This document shows, piece by piece, positions 57,443 to 60,111 of a DNA stretch of 64,000 bases. The position numbers and the translations under genes are program-made. The stretch is from Unio delphinus (taxonomy: Eukaryota > Mollusca > Bivalvia > Unionida > Unionidae): positions 7,744,001 to 7,808,000 of the forward strand of contig JAQISU010000115.1 in the NCBI GenBank assembly GCA_029339505.1, in the 5' to 3' direction. The number at the start of each line of letters is the position of its first letter. The first letter of the stretch is position 1. Under the pieces are notes generated by a model. It worked only from the letters and a program-made list of their open reading frames with translations, was not told the DNA's origin and ran no database searches.

Positions 57443-60111
57443 ATTTTCTATTGCATTTTTTTTTCTTGATGACATTTTATTGGAGCATCTCAAAGACTTG
57501 ATTTCAAAAAGAAAGATTACAATTAGAAATTTTGGCAAGGCTTTGTAGATTGATGAAGAGTGTTTTAATGGATTTGTCTCACCTTTTTTAAATTGAAGAA
57601 TTTTAATTTTGAGTATTTTACTTTCAAACATAATTGAATAATATCATGGTAACAACCAGTATAAGAGTTCAAAATTTTCTGACAAGTTTTGGGTAGATAA
57701 TGATCATCTTCCTTTCAGTTTTAATGTAATCATTTTTTTGTCTCTCACCATAGTGCCCGAAGAATACCTGTTATTTGCCAGCCGAAACAGCATAAGACGT
57801 ATTTCCCTCGGTATGCCCGACCACACAGATGTCTTTTTGCCGCTGAATGACCTTCACAATGTCATAGCTCTTGACTATGACTACAGGGACAGAAAACTCT
57901 ATTTTACTGATGTACAGCTGGATGTTATTAGGTAAAGATTCAATTTAGTTCACAACACTTGTCTCCCTTGAATATACATTACACACAGCAGTAAAGTGTT
58001 GCTGAGTAAATCCAAAATCTTGTTAGCTTTTGTAGATGGGATGTTAGTTAATTTTGACTATAGTACAAATTATTGTAGCTTGTCTCTTTGAATTTCCTTA
58101 GGAAGATGGTTTTTGAGATTTAGAAGACTTTGATAGGCAGTGTTTTTACTGAGGATTTCATCCACTGCAAATATTGATATCATTGATCTTGACTAAATGT
58201 GCTTAAAGCAGAAGTAAATGTAAGTTAATTAAAATATTGTAATTAGTAAATTGAAAACTGTCCAGAAAGAAATTAATTATACAGTCAAGCAAATAAAGAA
58301 CTGTATACCTGAAAAATTAACATTTTCTTTAAGAAACTTGTTTAACTAATAGCTTTAAATATCAATACATCATTTACTGATTCCCTTGCTTACCAGACAA
58401 CACATTCATTCATATGACTATGACCTCATTAGAAGGGCCCTGAGTGGTCTAAAGTGCTCTATGTTATGGATCACTGCCATTTCACCTCTGTCTAGGTGAG
58501 TTCGAGTCTCGGATTTGTCCAGTGTGGGTATGTGAGAAGTCTTGCCGGTAGCTTCTCGTGGGTTGGTGGTTCTTTCCGGGTTTTCCGGGTTCTTCTTCCA
58601 CTATTAATACTGGCCGCCATGTATTGCCTATCTTGTGCTGAAAAATGGTTTAAAACCCTTTAGCAACAGCAGCAACAATGACCTCATTAGAAGGATGGTC
58701 TCTTGCAACAGAACCAAATGGTAACAATATGCTATGATGCAGGGTAAATGGCCACTTTTTAGGAGTGTCCTGTATTGAAAGGGGGCATCATAAAACAGGA
58801 ACTGCTTTCTTCATGAGAAGGCACTCCTCAAGGGGGCAGTAGTTTTATTACAGTATCAGTTGAACTTAGCTAACTGTAATACATTTATATTGCAGACGAG
58901 CAAACCTGAATGGCACAGATATGGAGACTATTGTGTCTGACAATCTGTCCACAACCGATGGCCTGGCAGTAGACTGGATTGCCAGGAACCTCTACTGGAC
59001 TGATACAGGTAGTATAGCTGAATCATGCCAATCAATTAAATTTATATACTTTCTCATGATTCCTCTATTACATTATTATTTATTTGACCTTTCTGGTCAT
59101 TTGTATGTACTGCTTTTTCAGGTGGTCATGCTTCATTCATTAGGTGTAAAAACTGAGCTCATAATTTTGAATTATAGAATTCTTTTTTCAAGAAAACATG
59201 AACAGTCATGCATCACATTATATTCAGTCAGAAATAGTCCCGTGATAAAAAGACCAGACTGAAAATATTGTGAGACTAAATCTGTCTCTAAGTTTAGATC
59301 TTAAATTTTGATTGGTCAAATCGGTCGAATGTATTTTGCAAGTCATGTGGATAGTTTTCCCTTGTTTTAAATGAAATCAGTTGAGTGAAGCAAGAAGTTA
59401 TATAATGTCTAGAAACTCATTTTCAGTGCATTATGCTTTCTTGTATGTACGGACATAATCTTGTATGTGATAGAATTAGAATTTTTTAAACAATTCTTGG
59501 TGTAAGAAAAGCAAATACATTAAATTTCTTTCAGATGAGTCAAGGAAATTATAAGAAAAGACCAGTATATTAAACAATTGATAACAAAAATGTTATCTTT
59601 TAGATTTGTATAACAAAACTAAGATCTAATCTTGTTCTGGCATGGGCCTGTCATAGTAAACTGTTATAAATCTAACCATAGAGTATTCCACATTCTTACA
59701 TGTTGACAAGTCATGTTAGATCAGATTATATAAATGTAGTTTGGTTAAAAAATTTAAATGGTTGCTTTCGAATAGGATCAAGAAAATGATGGAAAATATT
59801 TAGAAATCAAATAATACTCAGTAATTATAAAGTTACAATTTTGTTTAATTGTTTTTATAATTTTACTAAAAGATTAATGATAATTTAATCTCTTTTGTCA
59901 AAGCAGTATTTGTTTAAGTTAGATTTAGTAAAATTATATGACTGTATTTGTTTTTGCTTATTTATGATCTTTTGTCAAAGACTGTATTTGTTCATTTTGT
60001 TTCAGGTCGAGATGTTATTGAGGTGTCTTGGTTAGATGGGTCCTGCCGAAAAGTCCTAGTGAAAGACGATTTGGATCAACCAAGAGCCATTGCCCTCTAT
60101 CCCAAAAAAGG
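2661..60111 (+). CDS. LRP4: LRP4 orthologue, internal part of the gene (23 exons, both ends missing)
   Basis: Single-pass receptor of the LDL receptor family; in vertebrates it is the agrin co-receptor that activates MuSK and also binds Wnt modulators. Module order here is LDL-A x4, EGF, Ca-binding EGF, then YWTD propeller and EGF alternating, with propeller 4 cut by the window end. LDL-A modules ahead of four propellers fits LRP4; LRP5/6 carry LDL-A after the propellers, and LRP1/LRP2 are far larger. Diagnostic stretches match vertebrate LRP4 closely from memory, for example [17 protein letters not shown] and [14 protein letters not shown] in exon 9 and [10 protein letters not shown] in exon 6. 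The 23 exons total 3,892 nt and splice in one frame with no stop. Human LRP4 has eight LDL-A modules, so these four are probably repeats 5-8 (inference). Introns run from 397 bp to 9.2 kb. The span given includes introns; each exon is listed separately. Confidence 0.95.
3117..3190 (+). mobile_element. 5'-truncated fragment of the same SINE
   Basis: TACTGGCCTCCATGTATAAC followed by CTTGTGCTGAAAATGGCATT and AACAG/CAGCAAC-type tail sequence matches the 3' third of the SINE at 58437-58677. The tRNA head is missing. Located between exons 1 and 2. Confidence 0.75.
3405..3474. repeat. Short ~23-bp repeat, 3-4 copies
   Basis: Variants of ACCTGCTGTGTCATGTTGG repeat immediately upstream of the 26-bp array. 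Confidence 0.7.
3484..3966. repeat. 26-bp tandem repeat, about 18 copies
   Basis: Unit is AAATGCTAATTGCTTGACAC plus ACAAGC. Units with CTGGACACAC alternate with units with CTTGACACAC over part of the array, suggesting a 52-bp dimer. Confidence 0.93.
4266..4394 (+). CDS. LRP4: LRP4 exon 2: LDL-A module
   Basis: A 129-nt phase 1-1 exon, acceptor TTCCAG and donor GTGAGT. One LDL-A module, six cysteines, ending [18 protein letters not shown]. Met replaces the usual Gly of the CDG motif; that position supplies a backbone carbonyl, so calcium binding need not be lost. Confidence 0.94.
4395..5239 (+). other. Intron between exons 2 and 3
   Basis: No gene. Diverged copies of GATGTACCAGTTTACAACCA occur near 5040, 5090 and 5160; otherwise ordinary AT-rich intron. 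Confidence 0.75.
5240..5356 (+). CDS. LRP4: LRP4 exon 3: LDL-A module
   Basis: A 117-nt phase 1-1 exon, acceptor ATTTCAG and donor GTCAGT. The most canonical LDL-A module here: six cysteines and the full calcium motif [18 protein letters not shown]. Confidence 0.94.
5357..5825 (+). other. Intron between exons 3 and 4, unique part
   Basis: No gene or element seen apart from a short G-rich (GGTGG)n stretch near 5394-5415. The remainder to 6752 is the ~20-bp repeat and plain AT-rich sequence. Confidence 0.75.
5826..6443. repeat. Degenerate ~20-bp repeat
   Basis: Variants of TATAGTATTTTACTACAGTG repeat about 30 times with many substitutions and indels. It fills the second half of the intron before exon 4. 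Confidence 0.8.
6753..6869 (+). CDS. LRP4: LRP4 exon 4: LDL-A module
   Basis: A 117-nt phase 1-1 exon, acceptor CTTGCAG and donor GTAAGT. One LDL-A module, six cysteines, ending [17 protein letters not shown]. Like exon 2 it has CDM instead of CDG. It is the last LDL-A module before the EGF pair. The 42-bp minisatellite begins about 220 bp downstream. Confidence 0.94.
6960..8097. repeat. 42-bp tandem repeat, about 24 copies, with degenerate left edge
   Basis: Homogeneous from about 7090; unit contains ACCAGGACTGGCAGCATTAT and AGAGTTGGTATAGCGACATA. Sequence 6960-7089 holds older, diverged relatives (CTTTATAGACA...). A rare GATATAGGGACA variant recurs 337 bp apart (7551, 7888), eight units. 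Period 42 keeps long minus-strand frames open (up to 216 aa), which are artefacts. Confidence 0.94.
8098..8340 (+). repeat. ~60-bp tandem repeat carrying copies of the exon 5 acceptor
   Basis: Four units run into the exon. Each contains TTTCCAG followed by GTTGTTGCTAGTTG-like sequence, matching the true junction TTTTCCAG|ACCTTGCTGCTAGTTG. Acceptor AGs end at 8158, 8217, 8278 and, for the real exon, 8336. The exon-like 16-mer ACCTTGCTGCTAGTTG is also exact at 8098. Confidence 0.9.
8337..8588 (+). CDS. LRP4: LRP4 exon 5: EGF plus calcium-binding EGF
   Basis: A 252-nt phase 1-1 exon (84 codons), acceptor TTTTCCAG and donor GTATCT. The first EGF starts at [12 protein letters not shown]. The second has the calcium-binding signature DFDEC followed by N-x4-Y in KNVPGSY. 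The pair joins the LDL-A cluster to propeller 1, the usual LRP4 arrangement. The first ~16 nt of the exon and its acceptor are repeated at ~60-bp spacing upstream (8098-8336). The acceptor at 8336 is chosen because entry at 8278 in the same phase gives TAG after seven codons. Confidence 0.94.
8740..10260. repeat. Old degenerate ~120-145-bp tandem repeat, about 10 copies
   Basis: GCCATCTTGAAAATCTTGTT-like starts recur near 8782, 8902, 9021, 9117, 9242, 9653, 9797, 9936 and 10076, each followed by GGTCATATTGACATG-like and GTTTTCAC-like blocks. SINE copy 1 is inserted in it. Confidence 0.75.
9396..9649 (-). mobile_element. tRNA-derived SINE, copy 1 (minus strand)
   Basis: Read on the minus strand it begins GGGGCCCCGAATGGCCGAGTGG-like sequence with a pol III A box (TGGCCGAGTGG) and a B box (GGTTCGAGTCT), so its head derives from a Leu/Ser-type tRNA. 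The body includes GGGTTGGTGGTTCTTTCC-like sequence, shared with the other copies. The 3' part ends GCTGAAAAATGGCGTTAAAC plus an A-rich tail. Flanking target duplications AGTCGGCATCTT (9384-9395) and AGTCGCCATCTT (9650-9661) differ at one base. Confidence 0.9.
10261..10870 (+). other. Intron between exons 5 and 6, unique part
   Basis: AT-rich sequence between the degenerate ~140-bp repeat and the 28-bp repeat. No open frame or element ends identified. Confidence 0.7.
10871..11050. repeat. 28-bp tandem repeat, about 6 copies
   Basis: Unit contains TAGCCTGTTGCTAGGGATCG. It lies about 115 bp upstream of the piggyBac insertion. Confidence 0.85.
11168..13772 (+). mobile_element. Complete piggyBac-family DNA transposon (2,605 bp)
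   Basis: The element is bounded by TTAA at 11164-11167 and 13773-13776, the piggyBac target duplication. Its ends form a perfect inverted repeat: CCCTTAAAGTGC at the left and GCACTTTAAGGG at the right. A 16-nt subterminal direct repeat (AAAACAATTCAGCACT) occurs twice near the right end, around 13717 and 13751. The left 80 bp are rich in CpG, unlike the surrounding intron, which suggests a young copy. It sits in the intron between exons 5 and 6 in the same orientation as LRP4. Confidence 0.96.
11426..13192 (+). CDS. piggyBac transposase, intact (588 aa)
   Basis: Cut-and-paste transposase of the DDE_Tnp_1_7 (PGBD) type. The N terminus is acidic (residues 1-60), as in other piggyBac proteins. 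The DDD triad is visible: D229 in [14 protein letters not shown]321 in VYMDNYYSS and D427 in [10 protein letters not shown], with the additional conserved D430. The C terminus is a Cys/His-rich zinc-binding domain: C537, C540, C559, C562, C567, C571, H576, H578. There is no frameshift or stop, the length is normal for the family, and the start lies in TAAAATGG. A polyadenylation signal AATAAA lies at 13206-13211, just after the stop. It could be active; activity itself cannot be read from sequence. It is a shell of mobile DNA inside LRP4, not part of the host protein. Confidence 0.97.
   Translation: MADAEYDGDILQQIRDYDSDDDDNFEGFEEDEIIGTGEVLMELSMSDFEPGIDVELESDVHGGWTRKDGTPVVPPFTGTSKLNVEMADTEPMDYLKLCFDDEFLHLIVEQTNRYADQRIHGAELKERSRLKKWQPVTAEQLKLFFALILAMGLVQKSDLDSYWAADDVISTPYFSKKMSRDRFLAILSNLHLADNMTNEGDTLHKIRPMIERNEAFTNVYSPDMNLSFDEATCPWKGRLKFRVYNPAKPNKFGIKLFQVCEASSGYCVGYHIYAGKSGGNLDSYCKGLELNTDELTKTTKIVIGLLCKSSLLNKGHRVYMDNYYSSPELFNELELLHTSACGTLRTNRLGVAEAMKIKRKLDQGECIFRRKDNLLLVKYHDKRDVNMISNFHEAKIAVVNKTNYATNSPVMKPICIVDYVKNMGGVDLCDQLNQYNPIIRKSKKWWRKLFFHLFNVCIVNAYQLYLKFSPVHTKLSHHDFRVSLVKSFVQEAGDVSEPARRGRKFDGEQPERLIGRHFPEFITATPGAKRAHPLRDCVACNKRKKDREGFRRKQTTFRCDTCQVALCVPECFRLFHTHVNYKLSDELE
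13777..14318 (+). other. Intron between piggyBac and exon 6
   Basis: Very AT-rich; I see nothing in it beyond the acceptor of exon 6. Confidence 0.75.
14319..14549 (+). CDS. LRP4: LRP4 exon 6: propeller 1, first blades
   Basis: A 231-nt phase 1-1 exon, acceptor GGTACAG and donor GTAATG. It opens propeller 1 with [15 protein letters not shown], then [20 protein letters not shown] (YWSD form of the YWTD motif) and ends GLESPG. In vertebrate LRP4 this first propeller carries the agrin-binding surface. The match to vertebrate LRP4 is very close along the whole exon. Confidence 0.95.
14904..15097. mobile_element. Small hAT-like non-autonomous element
   Basis: Left end CAGGGGTGCAAAAC and right end (reverse strand) CAAGGCGTGCACAAAC form imperfect inverted repeats. 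Internal CAAAGGGCTAGATT, CAAGGGCTGCAAAC and CTGAGGGCCGAAC are typical of short hAT/Charlie-type elements. Possible 8-bp flanks TTTTAGGG and TTTAGAGA agree only partly. Confidence 0.6.
15120..15225. repeat. Two-copy ~60-bp direct repeat
   Basis: GGTCACTTGAGAG-like sequence followed by TTTAAATAAGGGATAGAAA occurs twice. Lies just right of the hAT-like element. Confidence 0.7.
15532..15765 (+). mobile_element. tRNA-derived SINE, copy 2
   Basis: Same family as the copy at 9396-9649, on the plus strand. A box GGCCGAGTGG near 15545 and B box GGTTCGAGTCT near 15605; ends in an (ACAACA)n-like tail. The segment holding CTTGTGCTGAAAAATGG in the other copies is deleted. Confidence 0.88.
15905..16210. 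repeat. Degenerate ~18-bp repeat
   Basis: Variants of AACATGGTCTTATCTCCA repeat about 16 times with strong divergence. Begins next to a short (CA)n run. Confidence 0.7.
16211..16884 (+). other. Intron upstream of exon 7, unique part
   Basis: No recognisable gene or repeat. An 85-codon plus frame at 16319-16576 has no family features and is not accepted. Confidence 0.7.
16885..17041 (+). CDS. LRP4: LRP4 exon 7: propeller 1, blade with FWTD
   Basis: A 157-nt exon, phase 1 in and phase 2 out, acceptor TTTGACAG and donor GTGAGT. It encodes [20 protein letters not shown] and ends [12 protein letters not shown]. The phase-2 exit just before the next FWTDWG recurs in all four propellers. Confidence 0.94.
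17042..18972 (+). other. Intron between exons 7 and 8
   Basis: 1.9 kb with no tandem array, unusual for this gene. Contains three loose repeats of TTGTGTAGTGGGAA-like sequence near 17505-17600 and a T run at 18622-18639; nothing else recognised. Confidence 0.75.
18973..19190 (+). CDS. LRP4: LRP4 exon 8: propeller 1, WTDWG and YWAD blades
   Basis: A 218-nt exon, phase 2 in and phase 1 out, acceptor TTTTTCCAG and donor GTGAGG. Contains [27 protein letters not shown] and KHHVIE, the last strongly LRP4-like. Ends TVISQ. Confidence 0.94.
19639..20440. mobile_element. Possible MITE with TTGTTACG ends
   Basis: TTGTTACG at 19639 and CGTAACAA at 20433-20440 form an 8-bp inverted pair enclosing AT-rich non-coding sequence. 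No convincing target duplication is seen. Listed as a candidate only. Confidence 0.3.
20652..21800. mobile_element. Possible pogo/Tigger-like degenerate element
   Basis: CAGTGGAGCCTCGTTAATCC directly after a (TA)n run looks like a pogo/Tigger terminal repeat, and a related TAATCCGGACATAT...GGGAACGAAT motif occurs near 21760. The second motif is in direct rather than inverted orientation, so the boundaries are uncertain. No transposase frame is recognisable between them. Confidence 0.35.
21801..22225 (+). other. Intron upstream of the 55-bp array
   Basis: Unique AT-rich sequence; no feature seen. Confidence 0.7.
22226..22722. repeat. 55-bp tandem repeat, 9 copies, abutting exon 9
   Basis: Unit contains GTATTACTTACAATGTACAT and GGTTTTAGGTATTGTAGTAA. 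Copies start at 22281 and 22336. Every unit has TTTTAG and TTGTAG acceptor-like motifs, and the last unit ends about 20 bp before the real acceptor of exon 9. Confidence 0.93.
22741..22917 (+). CDS. LRP4: LRP4 exon 9: propeller 1, closing blade
   Basis: A 177-nt phase 1-1 exon, acceptor TTCCATACAG and donor GTATGT. Encodes [20 protein letters not shown] followed by the [13 protein letters not shown] and [14 protein letters not shown] stretches, near-identical to vertebrate LRP4. A 55-bp tandem repeat ends only about 20 bp before the acceptor. Confidence 0.95.
22918..23289 (+). other. Intron between exon 9 and the first 67-bp satellite
   Basis: Unique intron sequence; no gene or element recognised. 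Confidence 0.7.
23290..26850. repeat. 67-bp satellite, about 53 copies, with a 1,208-bp higher-order duplication
   Basis: Unit contains GGAACTCACAACATATGTTA and GACTTGCACTAAGCAGTAGT. Most copies differ by one or two bases (AAGCAG or GAGCAG; some with ATACTGTTATG, 68 bp). The rare variant AAGCAATAG occurs at 24521 and 25729, exactly 1,208 bp apart, and other variant positions repeat with the same offset. Edge copies (26640-26850) are more diverged. Fills most of the intron between exons 9 and 10. Confidence 0.96.
26851..27198 (+). other. Intron between the first 67-bp satellite and exon 10
   Basis: Unique AT-rich sequence ending in the exon 10 acceptor; nothing else seen. Confidence 0.7.
27199..27324 (+). 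CDS. LRP4: LRP4 exon 10: EGF between propellers 1 and 2
   Basis: A 126-nt phase 1-1 exon, acceptor CATTGCAG and donor GTAAGT. One EGF module with six cysteines: [20 protein letters not shown] then CACPTGLHL and a final C. It packs against the preceding propeller in this family. Confidence 0.94.
27585..27660. repeat. Two-copy ~37-bp repeat
   Basis: GTAGCATTTGGCCATACATT occurs twice in tandem. No coding potential was accepted here. Confidence 0.75.
27965..28600. repeat. Degenerate repeats with CTTGAATCTGATTGGCTTAG
   Basis: GAATCTGATTGGCTTA motifs recur at 46-65-bp spacing from about 28145 to 28330, with diverged copies out to 28600. A small (ACCACTCTGAGGCAATT)n block opens the region. Confidence 0.8.
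28627..28845. repeat. 43-bp tandem repeat, 5 copies
   Basis: Unit contains TTTTTGATCAAACTTGGGTG and TAGATCATCGAGATTTCGAG. Very homogeneous. Confidence 0.92.
28846..29318 (+). other. Intron upstream of exon 11
   Basis: Unique AT-rich sequence; no feature beyond the acceptor. Confidence 0.7.
29319..29527 (+). CDS. LRP4: LRP4 exon 11: propeller 2, first blades
   Basis: A 209-nt exon, phase 1 in and phase 0 out, acceptor ATTTTCAG and donor GTAACT. Encodes [32 protein letters not shown] and [19 protein letters not shown]. Aligns with the start of propeller 2 of LRP4. Confidence 0.94.
29780..30162 (+). mobile_element. Probable short interspersed element with (ATC)n tail
   Basis: A moderately GC-richer block inside AT-rich intron, ending CCCCTAGTGGGCGATATAGC then (TCA)n. 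Non-coding, with a microsatellite tail typical of SINE or LINE 3' ends. No A/B boxes or duplication were recognised, so the class is open. Confidence 0.45.
30593..30780. repeat. 58-bp tandem repeat, 3 copies plus part
   Basis: Unit starts AATATGGTAAATAAGTGAAT; starts at 30593 and 30651 are 58 bp apart. Confidence 0.92.
30910..35012. repeat. 40-bp satellite, about 103 copies, with ~880-bp higher-order blocks
   Basis: Unit contains ACCAGTTTGTGATATGTATA and TTTGAAGTATTCCAAGTTCT. The marker CAAGTAGCAC recurs at 31291, 32210 and 33089 (919 and 879 bp apart, i.e. 23 and 22 units less one base). From about 33650 the array shifts to near-uniform units with GAATTTTTCCAAGTGGTACC. Since 40 is not a multiple of three, the repeat reads open on the minus strand for up to 318 codons with a 40-residue period; these are artefacts. 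Lies between exons 11 and 12. Confidence 0.96.
35013..35672 (+). other. Intron between the 40-bp satellite and exon 12
   Basis: Unique sequence with no recognisable gene. Confidence 0.7.
35673..35860 (+). CDS. LRP4: LRP4 exon 12: propeller 2, blade with YWTE
   Basis: A 188-nt exon, phase 0 in and phase 2 out, acceptor TAACAG and donor GTAAGA. Encodes [18 protein letters not shown] and ends [19 protein letters not shown] replaces YWTD in this blade. The preceding intron (6.1 kb) contains the 40-bp minisatellite. Confidence 0.93.
35861..37307 (+). other. Intron between exons 12 and 13
   Basis: No tandem array and no element recognised. A 67-codon plus frame at 36118-36321 has no family features. 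Confidence 0.75.
37308..37515 (+). CDS. LRP4: LRP4 exon 13: propeller 2, WTDWG blade
   Basis: A 208-nt exon, phase 2 in and phase 0 out, acceptor ATTTTCAG and donor GTGAGT. Encodes [29 protein letters not shown] and RLYWTDAG. The conserved phase-2 entry precedes FWTDWG. Confidence 0.94.
37516..38674 (+). other. Intron between exons 13 and 14
   Basis: Plain AT-rich intron; nothing recognised. An 83-codon minus frame at 38121-38372 is unsupported. Confidence 0.75.
38675..38864 (+). CDS. LRP4: LRP4 exon 14: propeller 2, closing blade
   Basis: A 190-nt exon, phase 0 in and phase 1 out, acceptor AAATTTAG and donor GTAAGA. Encodes [20 protein letters not shown], then [10 protein letters not shown] and [13 protein letters not shown]. 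The acceptor tract (TTTTTCAAATTTAG) is interrupted but the join keeps the family alignment. Confidence 0.92.
39155..39409 (-). mobile_element. tRNA-derived SINE, copy 3 (minus strand)
   Basis: Same family on the minus strand, with a long A tail (seen as poly-T, 39152-39170). Target duplication GTAATATTT flanks it at 39146-39154 and 39410-39418. Located between exons 14 and 15. Confidence 0.9.
39419..40902 (+). other. Intron between SINE copy 3 and exon 15
   Basis: AT-rich unique sequence without gene or array. Confidence 0.75.
40903..41034 (+). CDS. LRP4: LRP4 exon 15: EGF between propellers 2 and 3
   Basis: A 132-nt phase 1-1 exon, acceptor TATTCTAG and donor GTATGG. Six cysteines: [20 protein letters not shown], then HTCACPTGV and a final TCQK. 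NGE replaces the usual NGG before the second Cys. Confidence 0.93.
41035..41540 (+). other. Intron between exon 15 and the 54-bp array
   Basis: Unique AT-rich sequence; nothing recognised. Confidence 0.7.
41541..41905. repeat. 54-bp tandem repeat with acceptor-like motifs, about 7 copies
   Basis: Unit contains TTTTTTTAATATTGTAGGTA and CTTGTATATTTGGATATAAT. Each TTTTTTTAATATTGTAG|G looks like a good 3' splice site. The array ends about 40 bp before the real acceptor of exon 16. Confidence 0.93.
41943..42080 (+). CDS. LRP4: LRP4 exon 16: propeller 3, start
   Basis: A 138-nt phase 1-1 exon, acceptor TTTTTATCAG and donor GTAAGA. Encodes [31 protein letters not shown] and ends SVDNLE. The last exon bases and donor (TTTGGAAG|GTAAGAAT) resemble the 27-bp repeat filling the next intron. 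Confidence 0.93.
42081..42400 (+). repeat. 27-bp tandem repeat made of donor-like units
   Basis: Unit contains ATTTGGATGGTAAGAATAAG. GTAAGAAT is exact at 42081 (true donor of exon 16), 42165, 42192, 42218, 42245, 42306 and 42333. It occupies most of this 397-bp intron, the shortest in the gene here. Confidence 0.93.
42478..42736 (+). CDS. LRP4: LRP4 exon 17: propeller 3, two blades
   Basis: A 259-nt exon, phase 1 in and phase 2 out, acceptor ATTCCAG and donor GTTAGT. Encodes [38 protein letters not shown] and [15 protein letters not shown]. Unlike propeller 1 it carries two YWTD motifs in one exon, because the intron that follows the first blades of propellers 1 and 2 sits earlier here, before GKVYWTD. 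Confidence 0.94.
42737..44466 (+). other. Intron between exons 17 and 18, unique part
   Basis: No gene. Contains the (CA)n run at 43999; minus-strand frames at 43042-43284 and 43331-43648 show no recognisable domain. Confidence 0.7.
43999..44023. repeat. (CA)n microsatellite
   Basis: About 12 CA units in the intron before exon 18. Confidence 0.9.
44467..44665 (+). mobile_element. Second tRNA-derived SINE family
   Basis: An A-box-like GTGGCTTAATGG and a B box GGGTTCAAACCCC about 45 bp later define a tRNA-like head. It is followed by GTGTGACCCTGAGGAAGGCA, resembling the conserved central part of several animal SINEs. No acceptor stem closes, so it is not a working tRNA gene. It ends about 40 bp before exon 18. 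Confidence 0.65.
44703..44862 (+). CDS. LRP4: LRP4 exon 18: propeller 3, WTDWG blade
   Basis: A 160-nt exon, phase 2 in and phase 0 out, acceptor CTTTTACAG and donor GTAAAA. Encodes [40 protein letters not shown]. The second motif is degenerate (IWAD), as in vertebrate LRP4 at the same place. It precedes a 9.2-kb intron, the largest in the window. Confidence 0.94.
45182..45710. repeat. 42-48-bp tandem repeat, about 10 copies
   Basis: Unit contains ATCTCAGGTACAGAGAGCAA and ATGTATGTAGTTTTA. Right-hand copies diverge (GGTCTGAATAAGC). Confidence 0.9.
45990..50745. repeat. Second 67-bp satellite, about 71 copies
   Basis: Unit contains AGAGTTACTCTCAGTTACAG and TTGCTTGTAACTTACTTCAA. Unrelated to the 67-bp array at 23290. 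Variants come in runs: TTCGATG in about 46915-47400, 48128-48340 and 48865-49550; CAGTTACACTTTATG in about 47620-47840; CAGCTACAG in about 50040-50180. A 46418-46562 block is rich in single-base insertions. Confidence 0.96.
50781..53042. repeat. 87-bp satellite, 26 copies, extremely homogeneous
   Basis: Unit contains CATACAGCATAGATCAGGAT, GATGGATCCGGGTCTATGTA and CAATTGACCTATAGGCCAGT. Most copies are identical; rare variants (TATGTAGGTTGC) sit at 51161, 52031 and 52727, spaced 870 and 696 bp (10 and 8 units). Nearly every unit has one GGATCC. Directly follows the second 67-bp satellite. Confidence 0.97.
53043..54076 (+). other. Intron between the 87-bp satellite and exon 19
   Basis: About 1 kb of unique sequence. 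No gene accepted; a 65-codon plus frame at 53280-53477 lacks family features. Confidence 0.7.
54077..54302 (+). CDS. LRP4: LRP4 exon 19: propeller 3, closing blade
   Basis: A 226-nt exon, phase 0 in and phase 1 out, acceptor CGTTTCAG and donor GTTAGT. Encodes [44 protein letters not shown] and GLMDIHAVQ. Splicing from exon 18 must cross about 7 kb of satellite. Confidence 0.93.
54303..55099 (+). other. Intron after exon 19, unique part
   Basis: AT-rich; nothing recognised before the 57-bp array. Confidence 0.7.
55100..56755. repeat. 57-bp tandem repeat, about 29 copies, partly 228-bp tetramers
   Basis: Unit contains GACTGATACTTCATTGTGTT and ATCAATTAAAAATAGTAAAT. The variant GTGTAATCAATT recurs at 55241, 55469 and 55697 (228 bp, four units); AAGAAATCTTTCAC at 55270, 55498 and 55897. 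Located between exons 19 and 20. Confidence 0.95.
56849..56986 (+). CDS. LRP4: LRP4 exon 20: EGF between propellers 3 and 4
   Basis: A 138-nt phase 1-1 exon, acceptor CATGGCAG and donor GTGAGT. Six cysteines: [29 protein letters not shown] and TCES. Confidence 0.94.
57356..57440. repeat. (AT)n microsatellite, about 84 bp
   Basis: Pure TA dinucleotides in the intron between exons 20 and 21. Confidence 0.97.
57754..57931 (+). CDS. LRP4: LRP4 exon 21: propeller 4, start
   Basis: A 178-nt exon, phase 1 in and phase 2 out, acceptor CACCATAG and donor GTAAAG. Encodes [36 protein letters not shown] and [17 protein letters not shown] replaces YWTD (vertebrate LRP4 has YYTD here). Confidence 0.94.
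57932..58419 (+). other. Intron after exon 21, unique part
   Basis: AT-rich sequence leading to SINE copy 4; nothing else recognised. Confidence 0.7.
58437..58677 (+). mobile_element. tRNA-derived SINE, copy 4
   Basis: Same family, plus strand. A perfect 17-bp target duplication ATGACCTCATTAGAAGG lies at 58420-58436 and 58678-58694. The A-box region lost one of two adjacent GAGTGG units seen in the other copies. B-box-like GAGTTCGAGTCTC is retained. Ends in (AGCAAC)n. Located between exons 21 and 22. Confidence 0.9.
58896..59008 (+). CDS. LRP4: LRP4 exon 22: propeller 4
   Basis: A 113-nt exon, phase 2 in and phase 1 out, acceptor ATTGCAG and donor GTAGTA. Encodes [13 protein letters not shown] and [17 protein letters not shown]. 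Confidence 0.94.
59009..60005 (+). other. Intron between exons 22 and 23
   Basis: No array, element or gene recognised. The plus frame read through from exon 22 is intron sequence. Confidence 0.75.
60006..60111 (+). CDS. LRP4: LRP4 exon 23: propeller 4, last exon in window
   Basis: A 106-nt exon, phase 1 in and phase 2 out, acceptor TGTTTCAG and donor GTATGA. Encodes [19 protein letters not shown] and [15 protein letters not shown]. The next exon should begin with a FWTDWG blade; none is present before 64000, so the gene continues beyond the window. Confidence 0.93.

Noticed and set aside
57304..57631. Frames with poly Tyr-Ile
   Set aside because: Translation of the (AT)n microsatellite.
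2661..60111. LRP5/6, LRP1 or LRP2 identity
   Set aside because: LDL-A modules precede the propellers, four propellers alternate with single EGFs, and diagnostic stretches match LRP4.
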